64,000 nt of DNA, from assembly GCA_951799445.1 (NCBI GenBank), contig OX637293.1, positions 11,222,001 through 11,286,000 on the forward strand. The letters are read 5' to 3'. The position numbers and the translations under genes were made by a program. This document shows positions 30,400 through 43,800 of the stretch, one piece after another; positions within the stretch are counted from its first letter, which is position 1; the number at the start of each line of letters is the position of its first letter. This DNA is from Pseudisothecium myosuroides. Its lineage: Eukaryota; Streptophyta; Bryopsida; Hypnales; Lembophyllaceae. The notes under the pieces are model-generated. The model was not told where the DNA came from, made no database searches, and saw nothing but the letters and a program-made list of their open reading frames with translations.

Positions 30400-32696
30400 G
30401 TAGGAAACCATTTGATTTTGCTTTGATTGCAAGTAATGTAAATTTTTTTTTCCAAAAATGAAATGACCAAAATCTATGTGGATTATTCCCTAACTTGTCG
30501 TTCTTTTGCCAGTAAGATCTATTTCTTCTCTGACTGCTATTAAGATTGATTTTACTTGTCCACGTAAGTGATCCAATGGGACGTAGTTAGTCCTTGGGTC
30601 TTGAAAGTATAATTGACGCAATCTCTTTTTATGTACCTTCCGAGTCCTACAATCCCTATGTATAGACAAATGCAAGAGACATTAATATGTGATTCAGAAT
30701 GAATGATGCTTAGGCTCATTCTCGTGCATGAAGGCTAGCGACACTGACAAGGGTTTTGGTTGATAGCTAATCGATGTATCTCTTTGCTAGCTATGACTTG
30801 CTTTGGCTTCGAGTTCAGTGTTCAAATGTGCTTCGAGTTGAGTGTTTTAATCAGATTCTGATGATACCTTTACTTTCATGAAATGTTGCGGGATTGCAGG
30901 AAAGAAAAAGTGGCTCAAACTGTTCAATCTGGAAAACTGAAGGTTTTCAGCCAGTTTTTGTGTAAAGCCTTGTTACATCTAGGCAATTGCGTGAAGTTCC
31001 TGTCATATTAGTATTTTTCCTACTAAGCATGGGGTTTTGACGATAGCAGTCGAATAACTCTACTATATTTTGGCACTTTTGGCTTCATATTTTGGAAAAT
31101 TCATTCCGACACTTGAAATCTTTTGCTATAAAGTAGAAATAACAAAATGGGGCTTCTGCATTATGTTGCCCACACAAAAAGATGAAAAAGGTGGTCAATG
31201 CGTTTCTCTTGTCACATTATATTATTTCATCACAGTATAGAGCGTTTATTGCAATATAGAGCTTCTTGTAAGCAATTCATGCTATTTGTAGCAGTCTTAG
31301 AATTTTTTTATGGTGTGGAACCAAGCATGTGGCCAGAGCTCAAGTATGTTGGGATGATTGTTGCTTCCCCAAGATGGCAGGCAATTTGAAACTACTAGGA
31401 CTTGAGGCCTCCTTCAACCATTTGTGGAAGCTTGTGTTGGAAATTCACCACCATAAAACTTGCATCATCCCTGATGTAAGTAGGATTCCTTCATTATCTA
31501 ATCTCTTTATCCATTCACAATGGAGAAGCACCACGGGTGCTTTCAATGGCTCGTAATCTAATTTAGAATGTTTTGTAGTACTACAATGTAGTTTATGGCA
31601 ACATCACGTGCATCGTCTGTCGGTACTTGAAATATACATTACAAGACGATTTATGTCTTAACCCAGGAACTTCGGATTGTTCTCCGTAAATACAAAGTCG
31701 GAATTGATCCTAAGACCGTGGGGTATCAGGGAATCGAATTTGGTGATCGAAGATAGCGACAATTAGATACAAGGTCTGTGTCGTGGTGGAACGAGATCTC
31801 TCAAGATCCCGAGAAGCTAAAAAAGTGAGCAAAAACATGGTGGCTCCCGATTCTGTGGAGCAATTCAAGCAGAAAGTACCATTTTTTGGAACACGGGCAA
31901 CTTCAAAAAACCATGAGAGAAAATCCAAATGGATTGACACGGAATATCAGAGCTTCAATATGGGAAATTGAACAGCAAAGCAATTGTCACATGGGTCAAA
32001 ATCAAGTACTTTCACAGAGATCATGACCATGTGCATCTTGCATTTCATTAGCTGAGCAGGAATATAAAAAAGGGATAGTACCGAGCTCCTTGAATCCCTC
32101 CTTTTCATTACAAATTTGAACATCGTGACAAAATCAAAGACCCCTGCTGATGCACTGCTACACTCCAATCACAAGATATGGACAAAAGAAACTAACAGCG
32201 ATGATGGGAGGAGGCTAATTTGGAGTCCAGCCTGCCGGTCAGGGACATCCTCGGCCCTTCTGTCTTGCCTGCACTATTGGGGCAGTGCACAGGGCTTCGA
32301 ATTGTTTGCCCGCCCGACTACTGTCCTGCCCCTCCTTTCCGCCAACTCGGTAAGGCCTGCACGCCACGATCTGCCACGTGCCTCCACTTGCCTCGGTTCC
32401 AACTGCCAGGCTCCTGTTCCGACTTCCGAATCCAGGGACTCCTTTACTCTGGCGTTCTGAATCCAGGGATTCTTCTCCCCTTACAGCAGCTTGCCCTCAT
32501 TATTTAGTCCTAATTTTTTCCCCTCTACCGTATGCTCTTCTGAAACTTTTGCATACAAAAAGAGAGTACTAGAAGCTGTTCTCCCTCCACCCACCCTCCA
32601 ACAAAAAAAAAATAAACAAGGATACATGCTCTGTACATTTTTATATGCTAAATTCCCCCTATTGAGGGAAAAAACACACAACACTCAAACAAGTCC
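30400..32696. other. Intergenic, no gene recognised
   Basis: A+T-rich with small open frames on both strands and no family features. 32220-32460 is locally C-rich but the translations look random. The 3' limit of the piggyBac-like element should lie in or near 31.6-32.7 kb, but I could not find its terminal inverted repeat or TTAA target. Confidence 0.4.
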
Positions 32697-34333
32697 TCAC
32701 CAATGGTTATTCCAATAACACTCACCCTTACAAACATGTCCCTGACAACCAGGACAAAATTGATTTGTTTGCCTTTCACAAAAAACACAATTTGCCCTTT
32801 TTGTCCCCATACTCTTCATGCCATGTGATGATGCTACATGTGGTGACAATGTCAAGTATCCATGTGTTTGAGGAGCCCAATTAGCTATCAACTCCTTTGC
32901 CAACTGCAATTGGAAAGACAAGTGAGTCAAAGGCTCCTCCAAGAATCTAAAACTGAAATCGCTATGAATTATCCAAGCATTGCACACTGTTGTGTCTAAC
33001 AAGTAGAAGAACAAGTGGTGCCACCACTTGTGACTTCTTGTTAGACAAGAATATACCCCCCTCAATTGATCAGCTGTGTCAATTCCCCTCATATTCTTGG
33101 TGTATTGCAAATGCATTGGACCCGTATTGACTTTTTTCTTTTTTTGACCTATTCTTCGATATACAAATTGCCTTGGGCCCGGTGGGGATATCGACTATGC
33201 ATGTGTAGACAACAATATAACAACATTTCTATCCTTCCATACTGCACAACAGATGTTCCCTTCTTTGTGCATCCGATAGTCTATCCACCCATACAGCTTC
33301 TTTTTTGTTATCTCTTTTGCAAATATTGCCCTTGGTACATATTTGCGGTTCGACTTCAAGGTGCCTGTTGCCATAATTCCGTTGTCCAACAAATCAAGAA
33401 ACAAAGGCCCAAATGAGAAAAAACTATCTGTCGTGACTATGTGACCCTCCCTCCTAAATCCTGCAGAAGGTGCTTCACTACATGCCGCCCTTGAAGTCTC
33501 GCCCCTTTGGCACCGTTTATAGGGATGTCTTCCATAACCAAGTCCTCTGCATCACCATCATTGCCCTTCGTCCCCTCATCATGTGAATTTCGTTTTTTTC
33601 CACAGTATATTTGAAAATTCCAAACGTACTTGGACAAGGCATCTGCGGCCGCCCAAACCTTGATGCCAGAGCGGACGGGCAGCTTGTCCGGCATGTATTG
33701 CCGGATGGAGCAATATTTGCCTTTGTACATTACCATACCTTCATCTACGGTAAGTTGTTGATTTGGTGACCACATTGCTTGGAATCTAGAACATATGTCA
33801 TCCACCATCCACTGCACTTTGTGTATCTTGTCATATCTTGCACTCTTCTGGTCCATGACATCTTCTTCAACACTTCCCAGATGTAGACATCTTGTAATGC
33901 GTTCAAACCTATCTCTTCTCAGAATTTGCAATATGCCGTTACAATGTAACAAGGGCTCTTCTTGTGACCAATACAGCCGCTTATTAGGCAATTTTTTTAG
34001 GCCCATATACAAAGACATGGCCATATAAGCTCTGAACTCCTCAAGAGCTAGAGGTGTCCACTGCAATCCACCACATGTTTTTCCACCCTTATTAATAATT
34101 TCAGATGCAAATGCATTGGTCTCTCTTACAATTCTGCGTTGCAACTTCTCAAACAAAAATTTCTCAAACAATCCAAGAATAGAGGGTAAACGCCTATAAG
34201 GGTGTATGCAACCCGGTATTGGACCAGTGAAAGGCAGTGGAGGATTTCTGTATGACAAAATGTTCTCTTTCCAAGTCTCTGGAGCAAAATGGCTCAGAAA
34301 GGGGGTCTTCCACCTTGCCCTTTCCTTTTTCAC
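32697..34333 (-). pseudogene. piggyBac-type transposase, broken
   Basis: Read on the minus strand. The first segment (34333-33437, 298 aa) has the piggyBac DDE fold start: LLHCNGILQILRRDRFERI, then QLTVDEGMVMYKGK with the first catalytic Asp (residue 197), then SGIKVWAAADALSKYVWNF. After a one-base slip near 33440 in a G-run, the next frame gives TTDSFF (second Asp) and GTLKSNRKYVPRAI. A TAG at 33195 follows. The same frame then resumes to MRGIDTADQLRG (third Asp) and a C-terminal cysteine-rich domain (CVFCERQTNQFCPGCQ, then HVCKGEC) ending at 32697. All three acidic positions survive but the frame does not, so it is a relic. Family members cut and paste DNA at TTAA sites. Confidence 0.9.
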
Positions 34334-34517
34334 ATGCTGTTTTGGAAGACCCTCTAGCAGTGCTTGCCCTAGGCTTTGCGTTTTTTCTTTTTTTCTTATC
34401 CAGCTTGGGCGGCCTGAACCAAGAGTCTGAATTGCTAGAGGAACCCTGACATTCCTGATTAGGGATTTTAGGGTTTGAAATGTGGCCGTTTGGGGTTACG
34501 GGATTGTGGGTTTCTTC

Positions 34518-35186
34518 TCATCTGTTTTGTATTGGTGGGGACATGCCACTGCGCGCCTCGCACCCTCCGCCATCGTGAGCTAATCGCCGTTGAAACTGAC
34601 CTCGCCGCGCGACGCTCTTTCCGCCACGAACACCCCCGCCTCGACGCAGTGCTGCATCCCTTCTTGTAGCCGCAGTGAACTGCTTTAGGCGTGGCCTCCC
34701 TCGCCTGTGGAACTCCCCCTTAGATAACGTCAACTGGGACCCGTACTCAACTATTTGTTTCCCCCAACTTCGTGAAGGTATGTGCCGTAAACCCTTATTT
34801 ACCTCCTCCCCTGTGCTTTCTGTGGAGGAGGAGTCGGACGCTACCTCTGTATCGGTGCTATTGCCTGATAGGTCATCAGTCAAGGAGGATTTGCCATCAG
34901 AAGTTCCTTCAGAGTATCTATGTTGTCTGAGGTGCGCAAGCAGAGGGTTGGGGTCGTCTGCACCCGCTGCAGCTTCGTCAGTCGCACCACCGGCAGCACT
35001 ATCTCTACCGTCGAGGCCTCTTGAGCTCTGTCGCTGCATACAGTGCGTCCTATGTTCAGGACGATGAACTGCGCCTTCTAGAACATCTTCTTCCTCCCCG
35101 TTCAGGTACCTCAATTGTAAGGGCTTGTGTCGGTTATTAAGGTCAGTTTTTTCTTCTAGAACGTGTGCTGCAGTCCAGTGGTCCAA
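34518..35186 (-). pseudogene. N-terminal acidic/basic region of piggyBac relic
   Basis: A minus-strand frame of 222 aa, rich in Ser/Asp/Glu (DLSGNSTDTEVASDSSST) and then in Arg/Gly. It ends at a TGA (34518-34520). The same frame continues past the stop for about 180 bp into a nuclear-localisation-like stretch (KLDKKKRKNAKPR) and then needs one frame change near 34320 to join the transposase core. An acidic N-terminus plus NLS fits piggyBac proteins, so I read it as their 5' part. It could instead be a separate host exon; G+C here is higher than in the core. Confidence 0.45.
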
Positions 35187-36794
35187 TTCTTATGAGGAGC
35201 AGGGTATGCCTTGACAGAGAAGGTTTCTTTGGACCCTCACGACTTCGAGAATGGACGGCGAGGGATCGGGAGTGGATAGTAAGGGATCTAACCTAATGCG
35301 TTGCAAGAAACAGGGATTCTGGTTTTTGCGTCTCACCTCTTTGTTTTCGCCACTTGTTTGCGCAGCTCCCGCTCCACTGCACGCACCGACATCACTGTAG
35401 ATGGCCGTCGCATCTGCCATCGGTAATGACGATTGTGATAGCGCCCAATCCCGCTGCTCTACATTGAATGCTGTCGCAGTCGGAATGCCGTTGCAGGAGG
35501 CCTTATCCGAATTTGGTGTTGGAGGCGGCGGGCAGTTTGACGACTTCTCAAGTGTTGGTGCTCTCGTCGTTCCCCCCAGGGTTGACGGATTTGAACGTCC
35601 GGGGCCAATTTGCGTCCAAATTTTTTAGGCCCTATTTCCAACCACTTTGAATATTTGTTTTTATAAAGAAAAGATGAATATCTCCCAATTTTAATAATAT
35701 TCCAATGAATAGTCAATTTTGTTTGTTATTCATTAGTTTATTATTTTTGTTGGATTAATCTATTAATTTTTTTTACCTTTTGTTTTTTCCTATTTGGCTT
35801 ATTAGGCCTAATAAAACAAAATTCCAAGTCAACAAAACCAACTAATTCCTTCCAAAAATACTAATTGATAGAAAAAACCAAATTCTTCAATAGTAAAAGG
35901 AATAAAACCGAAGAACTATTCCAAATGAATAGTGGATGAATAGTAAAGAAAGAATAAAACAAAAAACAATTTGTCCCGACTTGAATAGTAGATGAATAGT
36001 AACGGAATAAAAACCAAAACAAATCTAAAATGAATAGTAACACCACAACAAAACAAAACAAAATGAATAGAAAAAGTATAAAAAACCGCGCCAAATCCAA
36101 AAGGAATAGTGAAAAACAAACAACAACCACACGTGAATAGTGGAAGAATGTAAAAGAAGTGCAGCTAGGAGATATTAGGAGGAGTTTAAGGGATTATTAA
36201 AAGAAGGAGAAGGTTAGGAAGAGAAGAGGAGGCCAATTAGAGTGAAGAAGTTCCACGAACTCAAAGAAAGAAGGCCTTAGTACACACCTGCACACTCACA
36301 CACACACTCAATCAAATTCCCCACAAACACTCACATTACACACTCCAAGAGCAAAAACAAGCATGTGGAAAACAACCAAGAAGGAGGTTTTAGTAGGGAA
36401 GAAGATGAATACGAATTAGATTAACGGAAATCCTACGAGACGTTGTGAGCCACCAATGGCCCCTAGCATAAGAAGAAAAAGGAACATGCGTCATTTGAAT
36501 TATTAGAAGTGGTTGGTAGACATTAAAGGTGCATAAGAAAATAGTGTGGAGGAAAAAGATAGAAGGGAAAGGGAAAAAAAGTAGCTAGACCATTGAAGGA
36601 AGAATTCTTATAATATAAACTGACCACTTTCCAAGAATAAGGACAAATCGCCAAGATGGCAACCAAGGGGAACCTTAGCGACTTAATTTGCGACCTCCAA
36701 GACGAGGGGGGTTGCTAAACTCTCTTCTTGCATTTTCAACTCTTGAAATTAAGTAAAACCCGAGAGCAAGGGAGGGTCAGGACTACGAGTCACA
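35187..36794. other. Non-coding; 'gaatagt'-rich degenerate repeats
   Basis: 35200-35640 is moderately G+C-rich without a supported exon. 35640-36140 is very A+T-rich, with 'gaatagt' recurring about ten times in the + strand at irregular spacing. 36290-36360 holds a CA/AC-rich stretch (cacacacactc). The next repeat begins near 36795. Confidence 0.45.
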
Positions 36795-37884
36795 TCAAAT
36801 TGAACTAGGGAATCATAGAGTAAAGGTCTAGAGGTTTCCAAAAACCTAAGATATGACAAAATCCAAGCTAAAACGAAGAAGTTATAAGCAGATGAAGTTA
36901 GGGAGTCATATTGGATGAAACTTAACAAATTTCATCCAAGAGGAACAAGGAATATAGAATCTAAAAGGAAGAATAATTTAAGAGCCCCAAAGTAAAATTA
37001 AAAAGTCTTTTCAAAATTAAGACTAATCGGAAATTGTGGATGAAGTTTTAAACACCGATTAGCAGTTAAACTTCATCTATGGATAATTTATGCTAGAAAA
37101 GGTCAAACCTAGGGTGACAAATCACATTAGAAAGGTGAAATCAAGGTCTACGAGGAACAAGTCCTAATTTTTCAAACAAATAGTAAATTAGCAACCATAA
37201 TTTAGTCCCTTAAGTAAGATTAGAAAGTGGATTAGGGGCTTTTAAGATTAGGCTTAGGCCAATTATAGATTTAGAAACTCGAAGAACAAGATTAGGGTAA
37301 CCCAAAACTGAAACCAACTCAAAAAAAGACCTAAACACCAAGTAGTTAGGAAGGGATGAAGTCCGGAATAAGTAATGGATTAACCCTAGAGGATTTCATC
37401 CATTTAAGTCATGTCTTGGTAATTAGGTCAACCTTAGGGATTCAAGCCAATAGCCCAAATTCCAAGTCAAATCGGAATTAGGAGCCCATAGGAAAGAGTG
37501 GATGAAATTTATAAGCATCCACTAGGACTAAAACTTCATCTGTTCATAACTTTCTCTAGAAGTGTCCAAATGAAACAAACTTTACACTTTTAGAAATGGC
37601 ATAAGGTACTCTTTCACTAGAAATAGATAAGTTTGGACTAAGATACCTCTTCTCCTAAACCACCAAGCCCTCTTAAACTTTGACTCAACCAAGGCAGTCA
37701 TAGTAACTTCAATTAGAGTTTTGGTTTTTTCCTCATCCGAGCTAGCAACCATTAGGAACATAGAAAATATACATTGCTTGGAAGGCACAATGAATTGACT
37801 CTAGACACCGATAGATCGAGTCAAACGTTATTTACCAAGAGCCTAGTTGTGCTCGTTTATTCACCAAGGGTGAGTAAATAAGCG
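36795..37884 (+). repeat. Diverged non-coding repeat, copy 2
   Basis: Collinear with 16495-17599 (see the shared 'gatgaagtt'/'aacttcat' inverted pairs near 37038-37076 and 37500-37540, and 'gcttggaaggcacaatgaatt' near 37777). It ends in the same hairpin (tttattcacc...ggtgagtaaata) near 37858-37884. Much older than the Ty3/gypsy insertion, judging by divergence. Confidence 0.6.
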
Positions 37885-40800
37885 CTCACAGACATCAATT
37901 CCCAGAATTCTTATGAATCTAAAATTCAATGTCACAACAACTTTAAAGAGACATCCTACACCTTGAATCACAAGGAAAGCCACAAAGAATGAAACTCTAG
38001 CAGCACCTCCATTTAAACAATCCTAATCCCTGTCATGATTACCCTAAATTCTAAATACTCTGATGCCACTTCAATACAAGTCTGGCAATGCAGCAGGCAC
38101 TGCGTCCAGAAACCACAACCCCTTCCCGAATAGATGATTCAGAGATTACTGAACTCCAAACTCTCCTGTTAAGCTGATTATAATTTTGCTTCCAATACTC
38201 TTTTTACTGTGCTTTCCAATACTCAACAATATCAAAAATGCTAAATCCTAATTGCCAATTAAAAACCCTACAGTATTACAAATCACAAACAACATTACAG
38301 CAATATTTTGAAGCTCAGACAACACACACACTTTCACGGTACAATCCATACCTCAATCCAAGTATATCTGTCTGAAACGACGCATGCAACAACAACCCCA
38401 ATCCAAGTCTCCACAGGTGTAGAATTGTGAACACAATTGCAACAAACCCCCCTCACGAACCACGTGCAAGCAAAAACCAGACACAAAGCAAGGCCCTAAT
38501 GCAACAATTCACTTACATCGAGGCTTGGTAATGGAACGGTGCCATGCAAGGGCCTGGACTAGGGCTTTTGTGTCATTTTCCATTTCTTGTAACCTGAATT
38601 GGAACTTGACGGTACCTAGATCGCCTTTTTGTTGTAGTCGCAGGTTCTAGAGAATCAAAAAAATGAAAATCACTCCACTGAAGAATCTGTTTACTCAAAG
38701 GAGACATAGCAGTTCCTAGTATAACAATCATGCACAAATTCTAGAATGGAGTACTAGTTTGCAAATCCAGGGTCATCATCAGACAATGTGAAAAGGAACT
38801 AAACTGCAGAATACATCGTCGTCTGACCAGAAAAATCCAAAATTACGAACTTCCAAGAGTGAACTTCAGAAACAAGTGAAACGCCAACACTCTATGTTGC
38901 CACGCCGTGATGCCACCAGATTTGAAAATCACAAGCACCTTTCTCGACAAGCACCTGGCAGAAGTGATCGCAACAACAACATATTTTCAAATACTTCATA
39001 TTTTTTAACAAACTTTTTTGAAATCCTGATTTTATGCAAGGGTGTCCAGTGCAATCTTCACTTCCCACTATTGTAGCCTTGTGCTGTTGCCAGAACCAAA
39101 ACAAAAGTAGAAGTCAATTTTAAAACCAAAAAAAAAAAACTCAAAAATCCATTATTTTACCATCGTTGGTCCAAACGCCACGAATCAAAGCCCATGTCCC
39201 CTTCCTTGCCGAGGGCTTTCCTACGGTACCAAAAATGTAACAAATTGACATACCATTCAAAAGTTACATAATTTAGGATAATTTAGCAATTTTTAAGATC
39301 CAAAAATAACTCAAAAATCCATAACTTTCCCACTGTCGGTCCAAACGCCACAAAACCAAGCTTGTGCACCCCTCCTCGCTAAGGGCTATTGTAGCCCTCT
39401 GCCGTTGCCACATCCAAAACAAAAATAAAAGTCATTTTAAAACCAAAAATAACTCAAAAAAATATAATTTAATAAGCATACCTCAGAAAACCATATTTTT
39501 ATGAAGACTCTCAATAACCATCATAAAATGGTATTTACAGATCACATCCATACGATTAGATCAACAAAAAAAAATACATACCAATATTTTACAGTAAAAC
39601 TTTAAGCCAAAAATTGGAAATTCGTTCTAAAATCAATTGTGGATTGAATATATTTTTTATTTTTAAAATGTTTTGTTTATTATAAGTTTAAAATATTGAG
39701 TTTTAATTATAGTGATTTCTGAAGATTTTTATTTGATTTTCTGATTCAAGTCATTTTTGAAGGGTCAATTTTTGAACTAAAAAAGTTCCTTTTTTTTAGG
39801 CTAGACCTCCCTAAATCTTTTGAATTATAGAATATTTGCAAAGCAAAAATCTTCATAATTTGAACCATATAAATGTTAAAGAACTAATATAAGAATCTTG
39901 AGAAAAAATTGATGGATGAAAAAATGCATTTTGGTGAGTTTGTGAAGTGTCTACGTTCATTCATAGTTCAAAATCTGCACTCATGGTCCTTCAGGGGTTA
40001 AGGTATGGATGGTCACTAAAGGACCAAACTATGGTTTTTGGCAACATAATGATTTGGGGCAATTCATTATGAACGGAGTTTTATTTTTTTTCCTTTGAAA
40101 TTTTCATACAATATGTGCTTGAAGAGTAGCTTTAAGACCCAACTACTTTTGTAACTTTTAACTATATAGTTCTAAATTTATTTTATAATACATCATTTTC
40201 AATGTTCACTGGGCAATTCTAAAAATTCTAAAAAATCACTTTAATAAAAATAAATATTTGAAATTGGTATTCTAGAATTATATATATGTAAGAACATTTT
40301 AATCATTCCATTTTGAGTTTTAAGATGAAACTTATGAAGTGCTCTAGTTTGCGGACAGTTATGGATTCTCTACTCCAAAATAAACTTTGGAATCCTTTGA
40401 TTTACTCAATTTTCAATATTTTTTGGAAAAAATACATTATTACGATGTAGATTGTTTATTACAACATTACAACCATTGGAATTGACATTTTTCGATTCCA
40501 TATTTCAATTCTTTATAATTTAGTATTTTGAATGATTCTCTACTTTCTTTCACTTACTATTTTTTTCCTATATGTTGTACAATTCCAAATGATCTGAATT
40601 TTTTTGAGTATGTAGTTCATTTGCCTTGAAAAATGAATCCAAAGAGTCCCAACCAATTTGAACAATTTTTCATAAAAATATGACCTTGTGAAGTGCAGTT
40701 GCCTGGATTTTTGCAGAGATAGAAAAAGGATTTTGTCAGTTAAAACACTAATATCTTGCAACTTGTATGGTAGAAATTTCTTAAAAAAATTCCACTTCTT

Positions 40801-43800
40801 TTCAAAGTGGTATACTACAAGATCCTATGGTTACATTTCTCTTAAAATGATTCTTTTCTAAAATTTGATGCTTGTACTAAAAATGAGAGTTTTGGAGTAT
40901 TTTTGTTGAAAAGCTAGGCACAAACCTTTAGGAATTAAGGTGAATAGACTATCCTACTGTTGATCATTGGCAATGAAATTTCAGGAAAAGACAAGATTGT
41001 TGCTTTAGCTTATTTTTTCTATAGATTTTGGCTCATTAGAGACTTTTGCTTCTATGTAGAAAACTAATTCAATACAATACTCACTACTAGATTGGATTAG
41101 GTTGAAGGATGCCAAGGAGGTGATCATCAAAGATTTGTCCTAACGGCGCTTTGCTATAGGCCTAAACCCTACAAAGCAGAGTGAGTAGACTTCATCCATT
41201 GTCCTATCTAATACCTTGGATTTGTGATTATAATGTTTTTTTCAATTGGTGCTCAGGAATAAAAGTTAATCCATCCTAAATCCTAAACTGAACTTGGCAA
41301 TATTTCACAATAGATCTTTACACCCTAAACCCAAAAAACTTGGATTTATTTGATTGTTTGCATTTTATCATCTACATTAAATTTTTTGTCTACACCTATA
41401 ATAATCTTTCTAATAAAAATTTACATTGTCTTTAATTGTCAACGCTAATATATTAATGAAATTTCCTACTATGTGAGAAATTTCATAAAGAAATTATCCA
41501 CAATTTAGTGTTTTCAATCATTCTCTACTTCTTTATACTTACAATTTTTTCCTTATATGTTGTACAATTCCAAATGATCTGAAAATTTGTAAGCATGTAG
41601 CCAAATTGACTTGAAAATGAATCCAAGGAGTAACAACCATTTTGGACAATTTTTTAATACAAATATGAGCTTGTAAAGTGCAGATATTTGGTTTTTCAAA
41701 AGGACCGTACTACTAGTTCTAAAAAAGATATTTATCAATTCAACCGCTAATATCTTGCAATCTACTTGGTGGAAATATCTGAATTTTTTTACCCTCTTCC
41801 ACATCTTTTCAAGCCAAATTACTACAAACACTACAATTACGTCTCTCCAAATTTTTATTTTTTTTGCCAAAATTTGATACTTGTAATATAGAAATGGCAA
41901 TTTCGGAATGTTTTTGGTGAAGACACAGTAAAAAAATCTTTACGGGTTAACGATTTTAGGATGAGTGATGAATGTAAGAGGAATTTTTATGAAACAAAAC
42001 AATCCTTCTAGTCCAATTTATGCCTAAGGTCTTGTCAATTTCTATCATTTTCTGGAAAAAAATTGGGGGACTCTTGACCATAGTTTGGATTGGCCATAAA
42101 TGGAGACCCAAACTATGGTCAAGAGTCCATTGCCATGTGGGCATTTTTTTGCCATGTAGGTAGTTTGGAGGGTGACAGACTTGGGCTAAAGGTTCTAGTG
42201 TAAAGACTTGACATGCCAAACTTTTGGTTTTCTGAAATCTCATTTGTGGAATAGTGAGAAGTGCCTCTAAGCATGAGAGTTTTGCAACCAAGTCCCTAAT
42301 GTAAACTTTCATTTCATCACTTTGAACATAGCAACATATAAGGTTAAATACCGCATTACCCCACCCCCCATTGGCAATCAATAGGGCGCTTCAAGTTCAA
42401 GAGAGGCTAGGATTCATTTATAATCATTAGCTTTTGGTTACCACTACCATCAATTCCACCATTCTACTTTTGACATATGTGCTTGTTTTGTAGTGCTAAA
42501 GTCAGCAAGAAGTAGTTTCTGAAATGAGCGATTTTGGAATAGTCTATACATTGGACATGGGTCTGAGCCAACTTCGGGCTTCCAAAATTCATTGATACTT
42601 CAGATTATGTAATAAAATACCAAATTTTTGACAATCTTCCTCATTTCTATATATGTATATGTATATATATATATATTTATATATATATATATATTTTTTT
42701 TTTGGAAACAAATAGACATTTTCCATTGAACCCCTATATATATTTGATTTGCCTTGCACTATCCTAGATCATGTCTTTAATTACTTATTTGGTTGACTAT
42801 AGGGGGGGGGGGTTCTACCTTACTATAGTTGCTTTATTGATAAGGAAAAGCCTATCTTGTTCACAATGGCCTAATTTGATAAGGTGAAGAATCTTATTGT
42901 CCTAGTAGAAATGCATGGAAGACAGTAGGAAGCTGAAGGAGTTGGTATAATTGGTTATTGTTTGTGGCAAAATCAATGATGAAAAATCAAATGAATCATT
43001 TGAAAGGAAATCAAAGAGATTGAGATGAATATGCACAAGCATATAAAGAACTACAAGATTGCAAATCACTTCAAATGGATCCTATTGCAAACTAACATAG
43101 TACAAAATGTGGAGTTCTATTATGATTGTATTACGCACAATTATAGAAATTTATTGGGATTCAAGTTTAGCTTACCCATGGCTGAGCATGTGGCCACTAG
43201 GCTTCCTAGTTCCCACCTTTTGAGCGTGCCATGGAGATCTTGTAAAGATTATCAAGCCTAAGATTTTGATTCTCATGGCAAGCCTTGAGAAGTACTGCAT
43301 TCTTATCACTCACTGGGAAGACCGTGCACATAGAGAATGGAGGACACTAAGTAAATCCTCCATTGGAAGAATGGAAATGGGCCCTGCATGCCAAATTTAA
43401 CCCTTGAGAAAACGCAACAATTTTTTATTTGCTACACATGAATTGTTTGCAAATTTTGAATTCATATTTGCAATCAGAGGCCCCAAATTAGCTTAAAGAG
43501 GTCTACAACATACCCTAAACACAGCTTTAAGTATTTTTATTTTTTTTACTTTTATCCCCCCAAAACACAAAATTCACCCTGCTGGTCCCACTGCTGGTCC
43601 CACTTAAAGCGGAGGATTTACTGTCTTGCATAGATAATTTTTTATCTACAAGTGTGGCGCCTGCTTCTTCAATGCAGACACTGCCTCCGCGTTGACAGTC
43701 TCATGTTCCACTGCATTCTGACCATTATGAGTATTTTAGTATCATTGCTGACTGCAAAGTGAACATCAACTAAGTAGTATCTTTTGCTTTGGGCAGCGGT

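Noticed and set aside
34475..35067. Plus-strand frames in the G+C-rich stretch
   Set aside because: The minus-strand frame has coherent acidic/NLS composition and runs on towards the piggyBac core; the plus frames show no such continuity.
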